Shown here in pieces: positions 1 to 8,156 of a stretch of DNA of 37,572 nt. Each line of letters starts with the position of its first letter. Within the stretch, counting starts at the first letter, position 1. Below the pieces are notes generated by a model. The model was not told where the DNA came from. It did no database searches and saw nothing but the letters and a program-made list of their open reading frames with translations. Both the position numbers and the translations under genes were made by a program. The DNA comes from Streptomyces mesophilus (lineage in GTDB: Bacteria > Actinomycetota > Actinomycetes > Streptomycetales > Streptomycetaceae), in assembly GCF_011044995.1 (NCBI RefSeq), contig NZ_JAAKZW010000050.1, positions 1 to 37,572 on the forward strand. The letters are read 5' to 3'.

Positions 1-59
1 GGTCCCGGTCCCCGGACCCCGGGCAGAGTGCGGTGTGAGGCGGTGTGACGCCCACGAGG

Positions 60-330
60 CCGCCGGCCCGCAGAGTTCGGCGTGACGCGGAAGAGGCCAC
101 CGGCGCGCAGCCGCATGACGGCGGAAGGGGACCCGGAGAGCGCGGACGTGCCGCGCACCCCACCGCCCCGCAGTCGCGCGACAACGGAACGGGACCCGGG
201 AAGCGCGGACGTGTCGTCGCGCACCCCCACCGGCGCGCAGCCGCGCGCCTGCGAGACGGAACCCCACCCACCCGTAATTGCAGGACGGAACCCCCACCGG
301 CCCGCAGCCGCGGAACCGGCGGAAGGGGAC
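60..330. repeat. Degenerate 65-bp tandem repeats in a gene-free stretch
   Basis: The core CCACCGGCGCGCAGCCGC recurs with few changes at 97, 160, 227 and 294, and a poorer copy starts at 60. The spacings are 37, 63, 67 and 67 bases. Between cores the sequence GGGACCCGG-AGCGCGGACGTG also repeats, near 129 and 192. Open frames across this stretch are repeat-driven, have no ribosome binding site and resemble no family, so I call no gene in 1-569. Confidence 0.6.
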
Positions 331-336
331 GGGGAG

Positions 337-417
337 GGGTGCCTGTCATACGGGCACCCCCGACGGCCACGGCAACCCTTCGCGGGAACGGCGCCATTGC
401 CCGTATGGCAGGTACCC
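337..417. repeat. Long inverted repeat (21-bp arms)
   Basis: The arm GGGGTGCCTGTCATACGGGCA, ending at 355, is matched by its near-perfect reverse complement at about 398-417 (19 of 21 positions), with some 42 bases between. It lies in gene-free DNA downstream of the convergently placed LysR-like gene. It could be a hairpin, a two-site operator or a decayed mobile-element end; nothing nearby decides between these. Confidence 0.6.
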
Positions 418-569
418 CGGACCGGCACCGACCCCACGACGACACCGCACGCGCCCAGCGCAGTCCGGTGGCCTCTCGGACTGGACGGGACGTCACACCG
501 GACTCCGCGAGCCGGCACAGCCGGCTCGCGTGGTGTCGCCGGGGCGTGCGGCTAGCCCGGGGCGTACGG

Positions 570-1385
570 CTATCCCCGACGCTTCGGCTTGCCTCGGCGT
601 GCTCCGGACGCGGACCCGGATGAACGCGCTCCGCCCTTCCCCGCGCCACCCCGGGGCCCGGCCTTGGCCGACGTGCCCTTCGCGGCGCCGCGCCCCTTGC
701 CGTCCTTGGCCTGCTTCTTCCGTCCGCGAGCCGCCTCGACCTCCGCCGGAGACTGCCCCCGCGAACTGTTCACCGTGCGGCCCCGGACGATCCCGATGAA
801 CTGCTCGACCAGGTCCGAGGTGTCCCCTTGCGGCCACACCAGACCCATCCGCGACTCGGGCGCATCGGTCAGCGGCCGGTACGTGAGGTCCTTGCGGTGG
901 TGCAGCCGCGCGAGCGACTGCGGTGCGATCAGCACGCCGATGCCCGCAGCCACCAGCTCGACGGCATCGGCGGTGGTGGCCGGCCGCTCCAGCGCGGGCT
1001 TTCCCGGCAGCTCGGTCCAGCCGAGGGTGTCGTCGAGCGGGTGCAGCACGATCTCGTCGGCCAGATCCGCGAGCGTCACCTCGTCGGCGGCCGTGACCAG
1101 GTGGTCCTTGGGGACGACGGCCACGGTCGTCTCCGCGTACAGCGGGATCGCGTTGAACCGCGTCTTGTCCACCGGCATCCGCAGCAGCCCGGCCTCCACG
1201 CCGCCCGACTCCACCAGCTCGGCGGCCTCGGCGGGTTCGACCGCGACCAGCGTCAGCGGGATGGAGGGCAGCCGTTCACGCCAGATCCGCACCCACTTGG
1301 CGGGCGTGGCGCCCGGAACGTAGGCGAGCCGGAACTCCGCCGGGTCGTCCGAGCCTGTCACCGGGGGTTCTGCAGCGCCTGTCAC
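570..1385 (-). CDS. LysR-type substrate-binding domain protein lacking the HTH, with a basic tail
   Basis: The 271-residue product matches the effector-binding half of LysR regulators: an N-terminal strand (FRLAYVPG), a middle with GLLRMPVD and VAVVPKDH, and a late segment AAGIGVLIAPQSLARLHH typical of the second subdomain. The N-terminal winged helix-turn-helix of LysR proteins is absent; the protein starts directly in the ligand domain. From about residue 210 it has a roughly 60-residue tail rich in Lys, Arg, Gly and Ala (KKQAKDGKGRG, RRGKPKRRG), reminiscent of histone H1-like tails, which might bind nucleic acid non-specifically. The GTG start at 1385 is favoured because a TAATCT box (1392-1397, minus strand) lies six bases before it. 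It is divergent from the DUF5997 gene. A ligand sensor is likely; the target is unknown. Confidence 0.8.
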   Translation of the reverse strand: MTGAAEPPVTGSDDPAEFRLAYVPGATPAKWVRIWRERLPSIPLTLVAVEPAEAAELVESGGVEAGLLRMPVDKTRFNAIPLYAETTVAVVPKDHLVTAADEVTLADLADEIVLHPLDDTLGWTELPGKPALERPATTADAVELVAAGIGVLIAPQSLARLHHRKDLTYRPLTDAPESRMGLVWPQGDTSDLVEQFIGIVRGRTVNSSRGQSPAEVEAARGRKKQAKDGKGRGAAKGTSAKAGPRGGAGKGGARSSGSASGARRGKPKRRG

Positions 1386-1466
1386 CTCGCCAGATTACCC
1401 GCCGGGACGCAGGGCTGAGCGCCCTCGTGGTCGGCCGGACCGCCCGTGATCGCTACCCTTGATGCC
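1386..1466. promoter_or_regulatory. Divergent leaderless promoters, LysR-like gene and DUF5997 gene
   Basis: On the minus strand TAATCT (1392-1397) stands six bases before the GTG at 1385. On the plus strand TACCCT (1454-1459) stands seven bases before the ATG at 1467. Neither start has a Shine-Dalgarno sequence, and the distances place transcription starts at or within a base of the start codons. I found no convincing -35 box for either. Confidence 0.55.
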
Positions 1467-1868
1467 ATGACCCAGCACCAGAACACCCAGACCATGAAGC
1501 CCGCGACCGCGGCGAAGAAGCTGGGCGTGTACCTTCCGGCCACCCCCGCGGAGTTCCAGGAGGGCGTCGTCTCGCGCGCCGAGCTCAACGCTCTGCAGGC
1601 CGAGCCGCCCCAGTGGCTCGCCGACCTCCGCAAGAACGGCCCGCACCCGCGCCCCGTCGTAGCCGCCAAGCTCGGCGTCTCCATCGCCGGTCTCGCCCGC
1701 GGTGGCGTGACCGAGGCGCTCACGACCGAGCAGATCGATGCGCTCCGCGAGGAGATGCCCGAGTGGCTGCGCCAGGAGCGCGCCACGCAGGCGAAGGTCC
1801 GCGAGGAGACCGTACGCCTCAAGGAGAAGAAGGCAGCCAAGGCCGAGGCCGACGCCCAGGACCGCTGA
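1467..1868 (+). CDS. DUF5997-family small soluble protein
   Basis: This 133-residue protein (MTQHQNTQ...) is recognised from memory as the DUF5997 type common in actinobacteria beside the HTH-less LysR-like gene. It has two similar halves built around short motifs (GVYLPATPAEFQEGVVSRAEL and GVSIAGLARGGVTEALTTEQI), each followed by a PxWLxxLR or PEWLRQER segment (PQWLADLR, PEWLRQER), suggesting an internal duplication. The C-terminus (about 105-133) is a highly charged Lys/Glu helix. No signal peptide, membrane segment or catalytic motif is visible. The ATG at 1467 is preferred over an in-frame GTG at 1446 because the -10-like TACCCT lies between them. The function is unknown; the neighbour suggests it may act with or be controlled by the LysR-like protein. 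Confidence 0.8.
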   Translation: MTQHQNTQTMKPATAAKKLGVYLPATPAEFQEGVVSRAELNALQAEPPQWLADLRKNGPHPRPVVAAKLGVSIAGLARGGVTEALTTEQIDALREEMPEWLRQERATQAKVREETVRLKEKKAAKAEADAQDR

Positions 1869-1881
1869 GCCGCCGAGCCGC

Positions 1882-1920
1882 CGAGAGCGCTGGCCGTCCC
1901 TGCGACGGCCGGCGCTCTCG
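1882..1920. terminator. Bidirectional hairpin between convergent genes
   Basis: CGAGAGCGCTGGCCGTC (1882-1898) pairs with GACGGCCGGCGCTCTCG (1904-1920) around the loop CCTGC; the only imperfection is one G-T pair in 17. It starts 13 bases after the DUF5997 stop and faces the kinase gene ending at 1992, so it can serve both. There is no U-tract, as is usual for streptomycete terminators. Confidence 0.75.
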
Positions 1921-1991
1921 TTCGAGGTGAGGATCAGGGGTTCGCGTAGGCGATCAGGGGTCGACCGCTCCGGCGCAGCGCTCGATCCGGA

Positions 1992-2915
1992 TCAGCCCTC
2001 CCGTAGGAGCAGCGCGGCCGTCTCCAGGAACGGGCGGCCCACCTCGGGCGCCCCGTGGGCGATGCAGTACAGCCCGGTCGACACTCGCTCCAGATACCCC
2101 CACTCCCACACGGCCGTCTCGTCCTCGCCCGCGGCGCCGGCCAACCGTGCGCAGTATCCGCGGGCCAGCCGCACCGGGTCCTCGGCGGCGAGCAGTTCCG
2201 TGCACCACTCCCTGAGCACGACGCCCAGGTCGTACGAGGCCGGGGCGAGAAAGCCCTCCGGGTCGACGAATACGTACCCCGTCTCGGCCCCCGGCCGCTC
2301 GGCACGCACCCGCAGGGCATTGCCCGGATGCGGATCCCCGTGGACCAGCACACAGTCCTCGGGCCCGAAGAGAGCACGCTTCTCCGCGTAGATGAGGGCC
2401 TGGGCCACCACAGCCTCGGGACAGGGCCGCCCCAGCTCGTGCCACAAGCGGTCCACCAACTCGTAGAGGCCATGCGCCTTGTTCTCGAAGGGGCCGGTGA
2501 CGGGCGGGCGCGGCACGCTCCAGCCCTGCTGCAGAAGTTCGGCGAGTACGTCCAACTGCTGCTCTGGGGAAGGTAGTTGCTCCAGCGGCTCCCCGAGCGC
2601 TTCGAGCAGCAGGGCATGGCGATCCGCGTCGTGCCGGATCAGCAGCACATAGCCCTGCCCCCGCGCGAGCCGCAGCGTGCGGGTCTGCCCCGCGAAGGCG
2701 TCGTCGGGCGCGGCGAGTTTGAGGACCACGTTCTCGCCCGCCGAGGTGCGGGCCCGCGCCACATACGCCGCCGTGCCGCCCGGCAGCGGTTCCCCGACGC
2801 TGATCGCCCACTCGCGCTCGATGTCCCGTACAAGGGAGGGGAGCGAGTCGAGCCACTGCCGGCCCCGCTTGCCCAGGCTCAGGGCCTTGCTGCGCACCAT
2901 CACCGGCAGATCCAT
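1992..2915 (-). CDS. Aminoglycoside/hydroxyurea phosphotransferase-like kinase
   Basis: The 307-residue protein fits the APH(6)/hydroxyurea antibiotic-resistance kinase family, which phosphorylates streptomycin-like substrates or hydroxyurea with ATP. It has the Brenner-type catalytic loop VHGDPHPGN (191-199) with the catalytic Asp, the metal-binding DPEG (218-221) in place of the usual DP/DFD, and a candidate ATP-binding lysine in VLKL (K66). There is no signal peptide, so it is cytosolic. The start at 2915 is supported by TACGGT six bases upstream; an alternative in-frame ATG lies at 2900. The gene is divergent from the LRV gene and the two share about 74 bases of promoter DNA. The true substrate cannot be told; many chromosomal streptomycete copies have no known drug. 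Confidence 0.85.
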   Translation of the reverse strand: MDLPVMVRSKALSLGKRGRQWLDSLPSLVRDIEREWAISVGEPLPGGTAAYVARARTSAGENVVLKLAAPDDAFAGQTRTLRLARGQGYVLLIRHDADRHALLLEALGEPLEQLPSPEQQLDVLAELLQQGWSVPRPPVTGPFENKAHGLYELVDRLWHELGRPCPEAVVAQALIYAEKRALFGPEDCVLVHGDPHPGNALRVRAERPGAETGYVFVDPEGFLAPASYDLGVVLREWCTELLAAEDPVRLARGYCARLAGAAGEDETAVWEWGYLERVSTGLYCIAHGAPEVGRPFLETAALLLREG

Positions 2916-2989
2916 GGCACGACCGTAGCCGTCGGTCCCCTGGGAAATTGACGAGCGCCGGGCGCGGCACCTGGGGCACCATCCTTGCC
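2916..2989. promoter_or_regulatory. Divergent leaderless promoters, kinase and LRV gene
   Basis: TACGGT on the minus strand stands six bases before the kinase ATG (2915). CACCAT (2977-2982), a weaker fit to TANNNT, stands seven bases before the GTG at 2990 on the plus strand. No Shine-Dalgarno sequence is present for either gene. Confidence 0.4.
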
Positions 2990-4435
2990 GTGAACCCTCA
3001 GTTGCTCGGGGCCGCGGCCAACCCGGCCTTGCCGGCCGACCTGGTCGAGAGGCTCATCTCGCTCGCCGACCCGGAGATCGCGGAGGAGTTGGCGTGCCGC
3101 CCGGATCTGAGCCGCGCGCAGGCGTTGGTGCTGGGGGACCGGGTTCCGGAGTGCGCCCCGCTGCTCGCGCGCCTGGGGCATCTGGCGGCAGCCGACATCG
3201 ATCCGGTGGCACGGCCGGATGCGGCCCTCGCGCTGCTCGAAGAGGGCCGGGGCGGGCCGGAGTTCGCGCGTGTCCTGGTGCGGAGCGCGATGGTCGAACA
3301 CCGCGCGAGGCTCGCGGAGTGTCCCGGGCTGCCGGGCGACGTCGTGGACGTCCTCACGTCGGACGCGGACGAACGGGTGGTCGCCGAGCTAGCCCTGTGG
3401 GCCACGGCCGAGGTCACGGCGCGCCTCGCGGAGCACCCGCACACGATGGTCCGCCGCGCCGTCGCGTGCAACGAGGCGACGAGCCCCGCGATCCTTGCCG
3501 CGCTGGTCACAGGGGAGGGGTTCCCTCCGCTGGAGGAGTGCGAGCGGTGCGCCGAGGCGCACTACGACGCGGGCGCCGTCCGGTACGCGGCCCTGCTCAA
3601 CCCGTCCACACCCGTCGAGGCCGTCGTGCCGCAGGTCAACCACGATGAGGTGTGGCCGGGTTGGGGCCTGACGGCACGGACGGATCTGCCGTCGGAGACG
3701 TACGAGCTGCTGGCAGGGCACCCGGTGCCGGGGATCCGGGACGCGGTCGCGAAGAACCCCGCCATCTCCGACGGCCTGCTGCGCCGGCTCGCCGAGGACG
3801 AGGTCGACTTCGTGCGTCGAAGTGTCGCCCGCAATCCCCGGATTCCGCTCGACCTCCTCGAGCGCCTGACGACCACCACCAGGATCGGTTCCGGCCTGCT
3901 TCCGCGGATCGCCGCGGCCACCGAAGCCGAAACAGACCACCTGGCCCGCTGGCGGAACCCGGTTCTGCGCATGTTCGTGGCCGAGCGGCGTGATCTGCCC
4001 CCGGCCGTGCGGGACGCGCTCGCCGCGGACCCGGACGCCAAAGTGATCAAGTCCGTCGCGCCGCATCCAGGACTGGACGAGTCCCAACTGCGGTCGATGG
4101 CCCGCCGGCACGGCGCCCGGGTGTACGCGAAGGTGGCGGCGAACCAGGCCGCGCCCTCGTCCCTCCTCGAGGAGCTGGCGAACAAGGCCGCTCCTGTACG
4201 CAAGGCGCTCCGCGAAATCGCCCGCCATCCGAACGCGACGGATCCTGCGCTGCGGATCTGCCTGACGGACGTACAGGCCCGCGTGCTCGCCGCCGGCCAT
4301 CCGGCGCTGGCGCCGTCCGCCCTCGCGGATCTGCTCGACCATCCCGACGAGCGGGTGGCCGAGGCAGCGGCGGCGAATCCGGCACTGCCGCAGTCGCTGC
4401 TGCGCGAGGTGGTGCGTGCCGCTCAACTGTCGTGA
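2990..4435 (+). CDS. Leucine-rich-variant (LRV/HEAT-like) repeat protein
   Basis: The 481-residue protein is built almost wholly of helical repeats of the form NPxxPxxLLxxLxxxxxxxVRxxVAxxP. Clear copies begin ANPALPADLVERLI, KNPAISDGLLRRLA, RNPRIPLDLLERLT, ANQAAPSSLLEELA and ANPALPQSLLREVV. These match the leucine-rich repeat variant and form a curved binding surface; no enzyme motif is seen. A Cys pair in the middle (LEECERCAEAHYDAG, about 183-197) interrupts the repeats and could bind metal. I chose the GTG at 2990 (VNPQLLG) because the repeat begins there and a -10-like CACCAT precedes it; a TTG at 2948 would add 14 residues of promoter-like sequence. The gene converges on the Fic gene with a 13-base overlap. 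The partner is unknown. Confidence 0.8.
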   Translation: MNPQLLGAAANPALPADLVERLISLADPEIAEELACRPDLSRAQALVLGDRVPECAPLLARLGHLAAADIDPVARPDAALALLEEGRGGPEFARVLVRSAMVEHRARLAECPGLPGDVVDVLTSDADERVVAELALWATAEVTARLAEHPHTMVRRAVACNEATSPAILAALVTGEGFPPLEECERCAEAHYDAGAVRYAALLNPSTPVEAVVPQVNHDEVWPGWGLTARTDLPSETYELLAGHPVPGIRDAVAKNPAISDGLLRRLAEDEVDFVRRSVARNPRIPLDLLERLTTTTRIGSGLLPRIAAATEAETDHLARWRNPVLRMFVAERRDLPPAVRDALAADPDAKVIKSVAPHPGLDESQLRSMARRHGARVYAKVAANQAAPSSLLEELANKAAPVRKALREIARHPNATDPALRICLTDVQARVLAAGHPALAPSALADLLDHPDERVAEAAAANPALPQSLLREVVRAAQLS

Positions 4436-5787
4436 GCGGTACGCCGGTTATCGCGGAGGTGTACGTCGATGTACCGGGCGAGGACGAGTGGATCCTCGGG
4501 GCTGTCGACCTGGAAGGTCACCCGCCGCAGCAGCCGGACGTTGCCGAGCGTGATGTCCGCGCGGGCCAGGACGTAGACCAGAGCGAGGAAGGCCGCGCGG
4601 GCGTTGCCGTCTGCGAACGGGTGGAAGTAGCACACGTCCAAGTACGCACGTGCCGCGCGAGCCGTGAGGGGAAGTCCGGGCTCGAAGGCATCGGACGGGC
4701 AGGCGTCGAAGCGGGCCCGGGTGTCCGGAGCCAGGCCGTAGCGTTCGCGGCCCCGCTTCGCATAGGCGGAGGCGGTGCGAAAGCCTGGTGGTTCCGGTGT
4801 GCCGAGGACTTGTTGCTGCCAGGTGCGAAGCAGTTCGAAACTCAGAGGCCGGCCCAACGCGGCGTCCGTGCGCACCAACTGCAGTGCTGCGAGCAGGCCT
4901 TCGGCTCGGGCCGGTGAGATGCCTGCGTCGAAGGTCCGTATGTCCTCGACGGCACCGTCGCGGGGCGGAGGTGTCGGTTGTGCCGCGTCGGCCTGCGGGC
5001 ATTCATGCCAAGGCGCCGCATCGCGCAGCGCCAGCCACTGGGGGATCCGGTCAGGTCCCTGAGGTTCCTGCTTTGACGGTTCGGTGCTCCGCGCCGCGGA
5101 CAGGGAGGACGCCAGACGGTCCGCCACATCAGCCACCACCGCCGGATCCGGCTCGAACCAGCTGTTGAACCGTCCGCCCACGGCTTGGCGCACCAAGTCC
5201 TCGGCCACGTCGGGCGTGACATCCCATCGGCTCAGGAACCAGGTGAGCACCTGCCGGCAGTGGCCGTACCAGCCGCTTCCGCAGCCTGTCCGGTCCGACA
5301 CCTTGAGAATCAGACGGCGTGCGCCCATTTCCCACAGGAGCGGATCGTCTGCCACCGTGAGCTGATCCAAGGGGTGGGCCTCGAAGCAGGCCGCGAGCTC
5401 CTCGAGCCAGGCCCGCCACTCGCGCAGCGAGGCCACGACCTTGGCCAGGGTCTCCTCGGGCGTGGTCATCGAGTCATGCGGACAGCACCAGCTGTCGACC
5501 GGTCCACCGTCGAAGTCGCCCTCGTCCCGGGCCCAGCGCCAGCCGGATGCCCAGGGACCGTAGTACTCGATCAGGGCGTACGACATGGCGTCGGCCCAGC
5601 TCGAGGACACCTCGTGTGCCCAGGTCTCCCAGCCCGGATCGCCGTACGACACGTCCGGCCGACTCGGCACCGCGCGGGCCGGCCCCAGTGAGCGCACCAC
5701 CTTCTCGGCGCCCTCCACGTCGAAAGGGTGGCCCGCGGGATCCACTTCGTCCCAGGTCAGCGTGGACGGCGAAAGGTCGTGCAGCAT
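4423..5787 (-). CDS. Fic/DOC-domain protein with a large novel N-terminal domain
   Basis: The 454-residue product ends in a Fic domain (about 265-454). The active loop is HPFADGNARAAF from residue 389; the family consensus is HPFx(D/E)GNGRxxR. The catalytic His and acidic residue are present, but the second Gly is Ala and the final Arg is Phe. Fic proteins usually move AMP or another phosphate-containing group onto target proteins. SPARAEGLLAAL resembles the inhibitory (S/T)xxxE(G/N) helix but with one extra residue. The first 260 residues are Trp-rich (WRWARDEGDFDGGPVDSW) and match nothing I know. The ATG at 5787 (MLHDLSPS) is chosen because the frame further upstream runs into the argC promoter. 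No antitoxin-like partner is adjacent. Confidence 0.75.
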   Translation of the reverse strand: MLHDLSPSTLTWDEVDPAGHPFDVEGAEKVVRSLGPARAVPSRPDVSYGDPGWETWAHEVSSSWADAMSYALIEYYGPWASGWRWARDEGDFDGGPVDSWCCPHDSMTTPEETLAKVVASLREWRAWLEELAACFEAHPLDQLTVADDPLLWEMGARRLILKVSDRTGCGSGWYGHCRQVLTWFLSRWDVTPDVAEDLVRQAVGGRFNSWFEPDPAVVADVADRLASSLSAARSTEPSKQEPQGPDRIPQWLALRDAAPWHECPQADAAQPTPPPRDGAVEDIRTFDAGISPARAEGLLAALQLVRTDAALGRPLSFELLRTWQQQVLGTPEPPGFRTASAYAKRGRERYGLAPDTRARFDACPSDAFEPGLPLTARAARAYLDVCYFHPFADGNARAAFLALVYVLARADITLGNVRLLRRVTFQVDSPEDPLVLARYIDVHLRDNRRTAHDS

Positions 5788-5919
5788 GCGGCCAGGGTCG
5801 TCCGCACACGTCCGTGCGCGCAAACCATTTCGCAGGGAGCGCAGGCCGCGGCGAGGTTGCGGCCGAGCGCCGGGGTGGACGCCCGCCCCGGCAGAAGACC
5901 GGCGGGCAGCGATATGCCT

Positions 5920-5957
5920 TTGCATAACAGTACGGTGTCACGTATAGTCATGCCATC
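5920..5957 (+). promoter_or_regulatory. argC promoter with ArgR operator (ARG boxes)
   Basis: TTGCAT (5920-5925) and TATAGT (5943-5948) are separated by exactly 17 bases, a good housekeeping promoter. TGCATAAC and AGTCATGC (5946-5953) resemble ARG-box half-sites and overlap both promoter elements, so ArgR with arginine bound would block polymerase. The same TTGCAT and AGTCATGC words occur at the argG promoter, 10 bases closer together. The 5' leader would be about 20 bases. Confidence 0.75.
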
Positions 5958-5976
5958 AAGAGGGAGGCAGGCAACC

Positions 5977-7005
5977 ATGGTGGTACGGGCCGCAGTGGCA
6001 GGAGCGAGTGGATACGCGGGCGGGGAGCTGCTGCGTCTGCTGCTGGCGCATCCCGGTGTCGAGGTCGGCGCGCTGACCGGGAACTCCAACGCCGGCCAGC
6101 GCCTCGGTGCGCTGCAGCCGCATCTGCTGCCGCTCGCCGACCGTGTGCTCGAGCCGACCACCGCCGAGGTGCTCGCCGGGCATGACGTGGTGTTTCTCGC
6201 GTTGCCGCACGGGCAATCCGCGGCTGTCGCCGAGCAGTTGGGCGATGCCACCCTCGTCGTCGACATGGGAGCCGACTTCCGGTTGAAGGACGCGGGGGAG
6301 TGGGAGAAGTTCTACGGCTCCCCGCACGCCGGGACCTGGCCCTACGGGCTGCCCGAGCTGCCCGGGGCGCGGGATGCGCTCAAGGGCAGCAAGCGGATCG
6401 CCGTTCCCGGCTGCTACCCGACCGCCGTCTCGCTCGCCCTCGTCCCCGCGTACGTGCACGGTCTCGCCGAGAACGACGCGGTGATCGTCGCCGCGACCGG
6501 CACCTCCGGCGCCGGCAAGGCGCTCAAGCCGCATCTGCTGGGCTCCGAGGTGATGGGGTCCATGTCTCCGTACGGTGTGGGCGGCGGGCACCGGCACACG
6601 CCCGAGATGATCCAGAACCTCAGCGCGGCGGCCGGCGAGAAGGTCACCGTGTCCTTCACGCCGACCCTCGCCCCGATGGCCCGCGGCATCCTCGCCACCT
6701 GCAACGTGAAGGCGAAGCCGGGCGTGAGCGCCGAGTCCGTGCGGGCCGCGTACGAGAAGGCCTATGCGGACGAGCCGTTCGTGCACGTGCTGCCGGAGGG
6801 GCAGTGGCCCGCCACCGCCTCCGTGTACGGGTCCAACGCCGTGCAGATCCAGGTCGCGTACGACGAGAGCGCGCAGCGCATCGTCGTGATCAGCGCGATC
6901 GACAACCTCACCAAGGGCACCGCGGGCGGTGCCGTTCAGTCCATGAACATCGCTCTGGGTCTCGACGAGACCACCGGGCTTTCTACGATCGGAGTCGCGC
7001 CGTGA
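5977..7005 (+). CDS. argC: N-acetyl-gamma-glutamyl-phosphate reductase
   Basis: ArgC reduces N-acetylglutamyl phosphate to the semialdehyde with NADPH, the third step to ornithine. The 342-residue length is normal. The N-terminal nucleotide-binding loop is AGASGYAGGELLRLL (about 8-22), and the catalytic-cysteine signature is the segment VPGCYPTAVSLAL. GGGHRHTPEM contains the expected active-site His. The ATG at 5977 has GGGAGG (5962-5967) upstream. Its TGA is shared with the GTG start of argJ (GTGA at 7002), so the two are translationally coupled. It is the first gene of the argCJBDR run and is driven by the ARG-box promoter just upstream. Confidence 0.97.
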   Translation: MVVRAAVAGASGYAGGELLRLLLAHPGVEVGALTGNSNAGQRLGALQPHLLPLADRVLEPTTAEVLAGHDVVFLALPHGQSAAVAEQLGDATLVVDMGADFRLKDAGEWEKFYGSPHAGTWPYGLPELPGARDALKGSKRIAVPGCYPTAVSLALVPAYVHGLAENDAVIVAATGTSGAGKALKPHLLGSEVMGSMSPYGVGGGHRHTPEMIQNLSAAAGEKVTVSFTPTLAPMARGILATCNVKAKPGVSAESVRAAYEKAYADEPFVHVLPEGQWPATASVYGSNAVQIQVAYDESAQRIVVISAIDNLTKGTAGGAVQSMNIALGLDETTGLSTIGVAP

Positions 7006-8156
7006 GTGTGACGGCAGCCAAGGGATTCCAGGCCGCGGGTATCGCCGCCGGGATCAAGGAGAACGGGAACCCCGACCTCGCGCTCGTCGTCAACCGCGGC
7101 CCCCGCCAGGCCGCCGCCGGCGTCTTCACCTCCAACCGCGTCAAGGCCGCCCCGGTCCTGTGGTCCGAGCAGGTGCTCAAGGGCGGTGTGGTGTCCGCGG
7201 TCGTCCTCAACTCCGGTGGCGCCAACGCCTGTACGGGACCGCAGGGCTTCCAGGACACGCACGCCACCGCCGAGAAGGTGGCCGAGGTCCTCGAAGGGCA
7301 CAACGCCGGAGAGGTGGTCGTCTGCTCGACGGGGCTCATCGGCGTGACGCTGCCGATGGACAAGCTGCTTCCGGGCGTCGAGCAGGTCGCGGCCCAGCTG
7401 TCCGAGCACGGCGGCGAGAAGGCCGCCATCGCCATCAAGACCACGGACTCGGTGCACAAGACGGCCGTGGTGAGCAAGGGCGGCTGGACCGTCGGCGGGA
7501 TGGCGAAGGGCGCCGGCATGCTCGCGCCCGGGCTCGCCACCATGCTCGTGGTGCTCACGACGGACGCGGCGCTCGACAGTGACGTACTGGACAAGGCGCT
7601 GCGGGACGCGACCCGGCTGACCTTCGACCGGGTCGATTCGGATGGCTGCATGTCGACCAATGACACGGTGCTGCTTCTCGCCTCCGGGGCGAGTGAAGTC
7701 ACCCCGGAATACGCGGAGTTCGCCGCCGCCGTGCGCGAGGTCTGCGACGACCTCGGGCAGCAGCTGATCCGCGACGCCGAGGGCGCCAGCAAGGACATCA
7801 AGGTCGAGGTCGTGGGCGCCGCGAGCGAGGACGACGCCGTCGAGGTCGGCCGCTCCATCGCCCGCAACAACCTCCTCAAGTGCGCGATCCACGGCGAGGA
7901 CCCCAACTGGGGCCGGGTGCTCTCCGCGATCGGCACGACCAAGGCCGCGTTCGATCCGAACCAGCTGAACGTCGCCATCAACGGCGTCTGGGTCTGCAAG
8001 AACGGCGGCGTCGGCGAGGACCGTGAGCTCGTCGACATGCGCTACCGCGAGGTGCACATCGTCGCCGACCTCGCCGCCGGCGCCGAGACCGCCACGATCT
8101 GGACCAACGACCTGACCGCCGATTACGTGCACGAGAACAGCGCGTACAGCTCATGA
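7002..8156 (+). CDS. argJ: Bifunctional ornithine acetyltransferase/N-acetylglutamate synthase
   Basis: ArgJ transfers the acetyl group from N-acetylornithine to glutamate, closing the cyclic pathway; some members also use acetyl-CoA. The protein has 384 residues. The self-cleavage site is in KGAGMLAPGLATMLVV: family members split before the Thr, here T180, giving alpha and beta chains and a new N-terminal nucleophile. Other family signatures are LNSGGANACTG, CSTGLIGVTLPMD and the late EDPNWGR. The GTG start overlaps the argC stop by four bases (GTGA), and the stop overlaps the argB ATG (ATGA at 8153). Whether it makes N-acetylglutamate unaided cannot be read from the sequence; no argA-type gene is in the window. 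Confidence 0.97.
   Translation: MSVTAAKGFQAAGIAAGIKENGNPDLALVVNRGPRQAAAGVFTSNRVKAAPVLWSEQVLKGGVVSAVVLNSGGANACTGPQGFQDTHATAEKVAEVLEGHNAGEVVVCSTGLIGVTLPMDKLLPGVEQVAAQLSEHGGEKAAIAIKTTDSVHKTAVVSKGGWTVGGMAKGAGMLAPGLATMLVVLTTDAALDSDVLDKALRDATRLTFDRVDSDGCMSTNDTVLLLASGASEVTPEYAEFAAAVREVCDDLGQQLIRDAEGASKDIKVEVVGAASEDDAVEVGRSIARNNLLKCAIHGEDPNWGRVLSAIGTTKAAFDPNQLNVAINGVWVCKNGGVGEDRELVDMRYREVHIVADLAAGAETATIWTNDLTADYVHENSAYSS

Noticed and set aside
45..623. Possible genes in the first 600 bases
   Set aside because: The open frames follow the repeats, are Arg/Pro-rich, overlap in three frames and have no ribosome site.
5787..5925. N-terminal extension of the Fic protein to 5925
   Set aside because: The added residues are Arg-rich and coded by the argC promoter region. 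The ATG at 5787 starts a more protein-like sequence.
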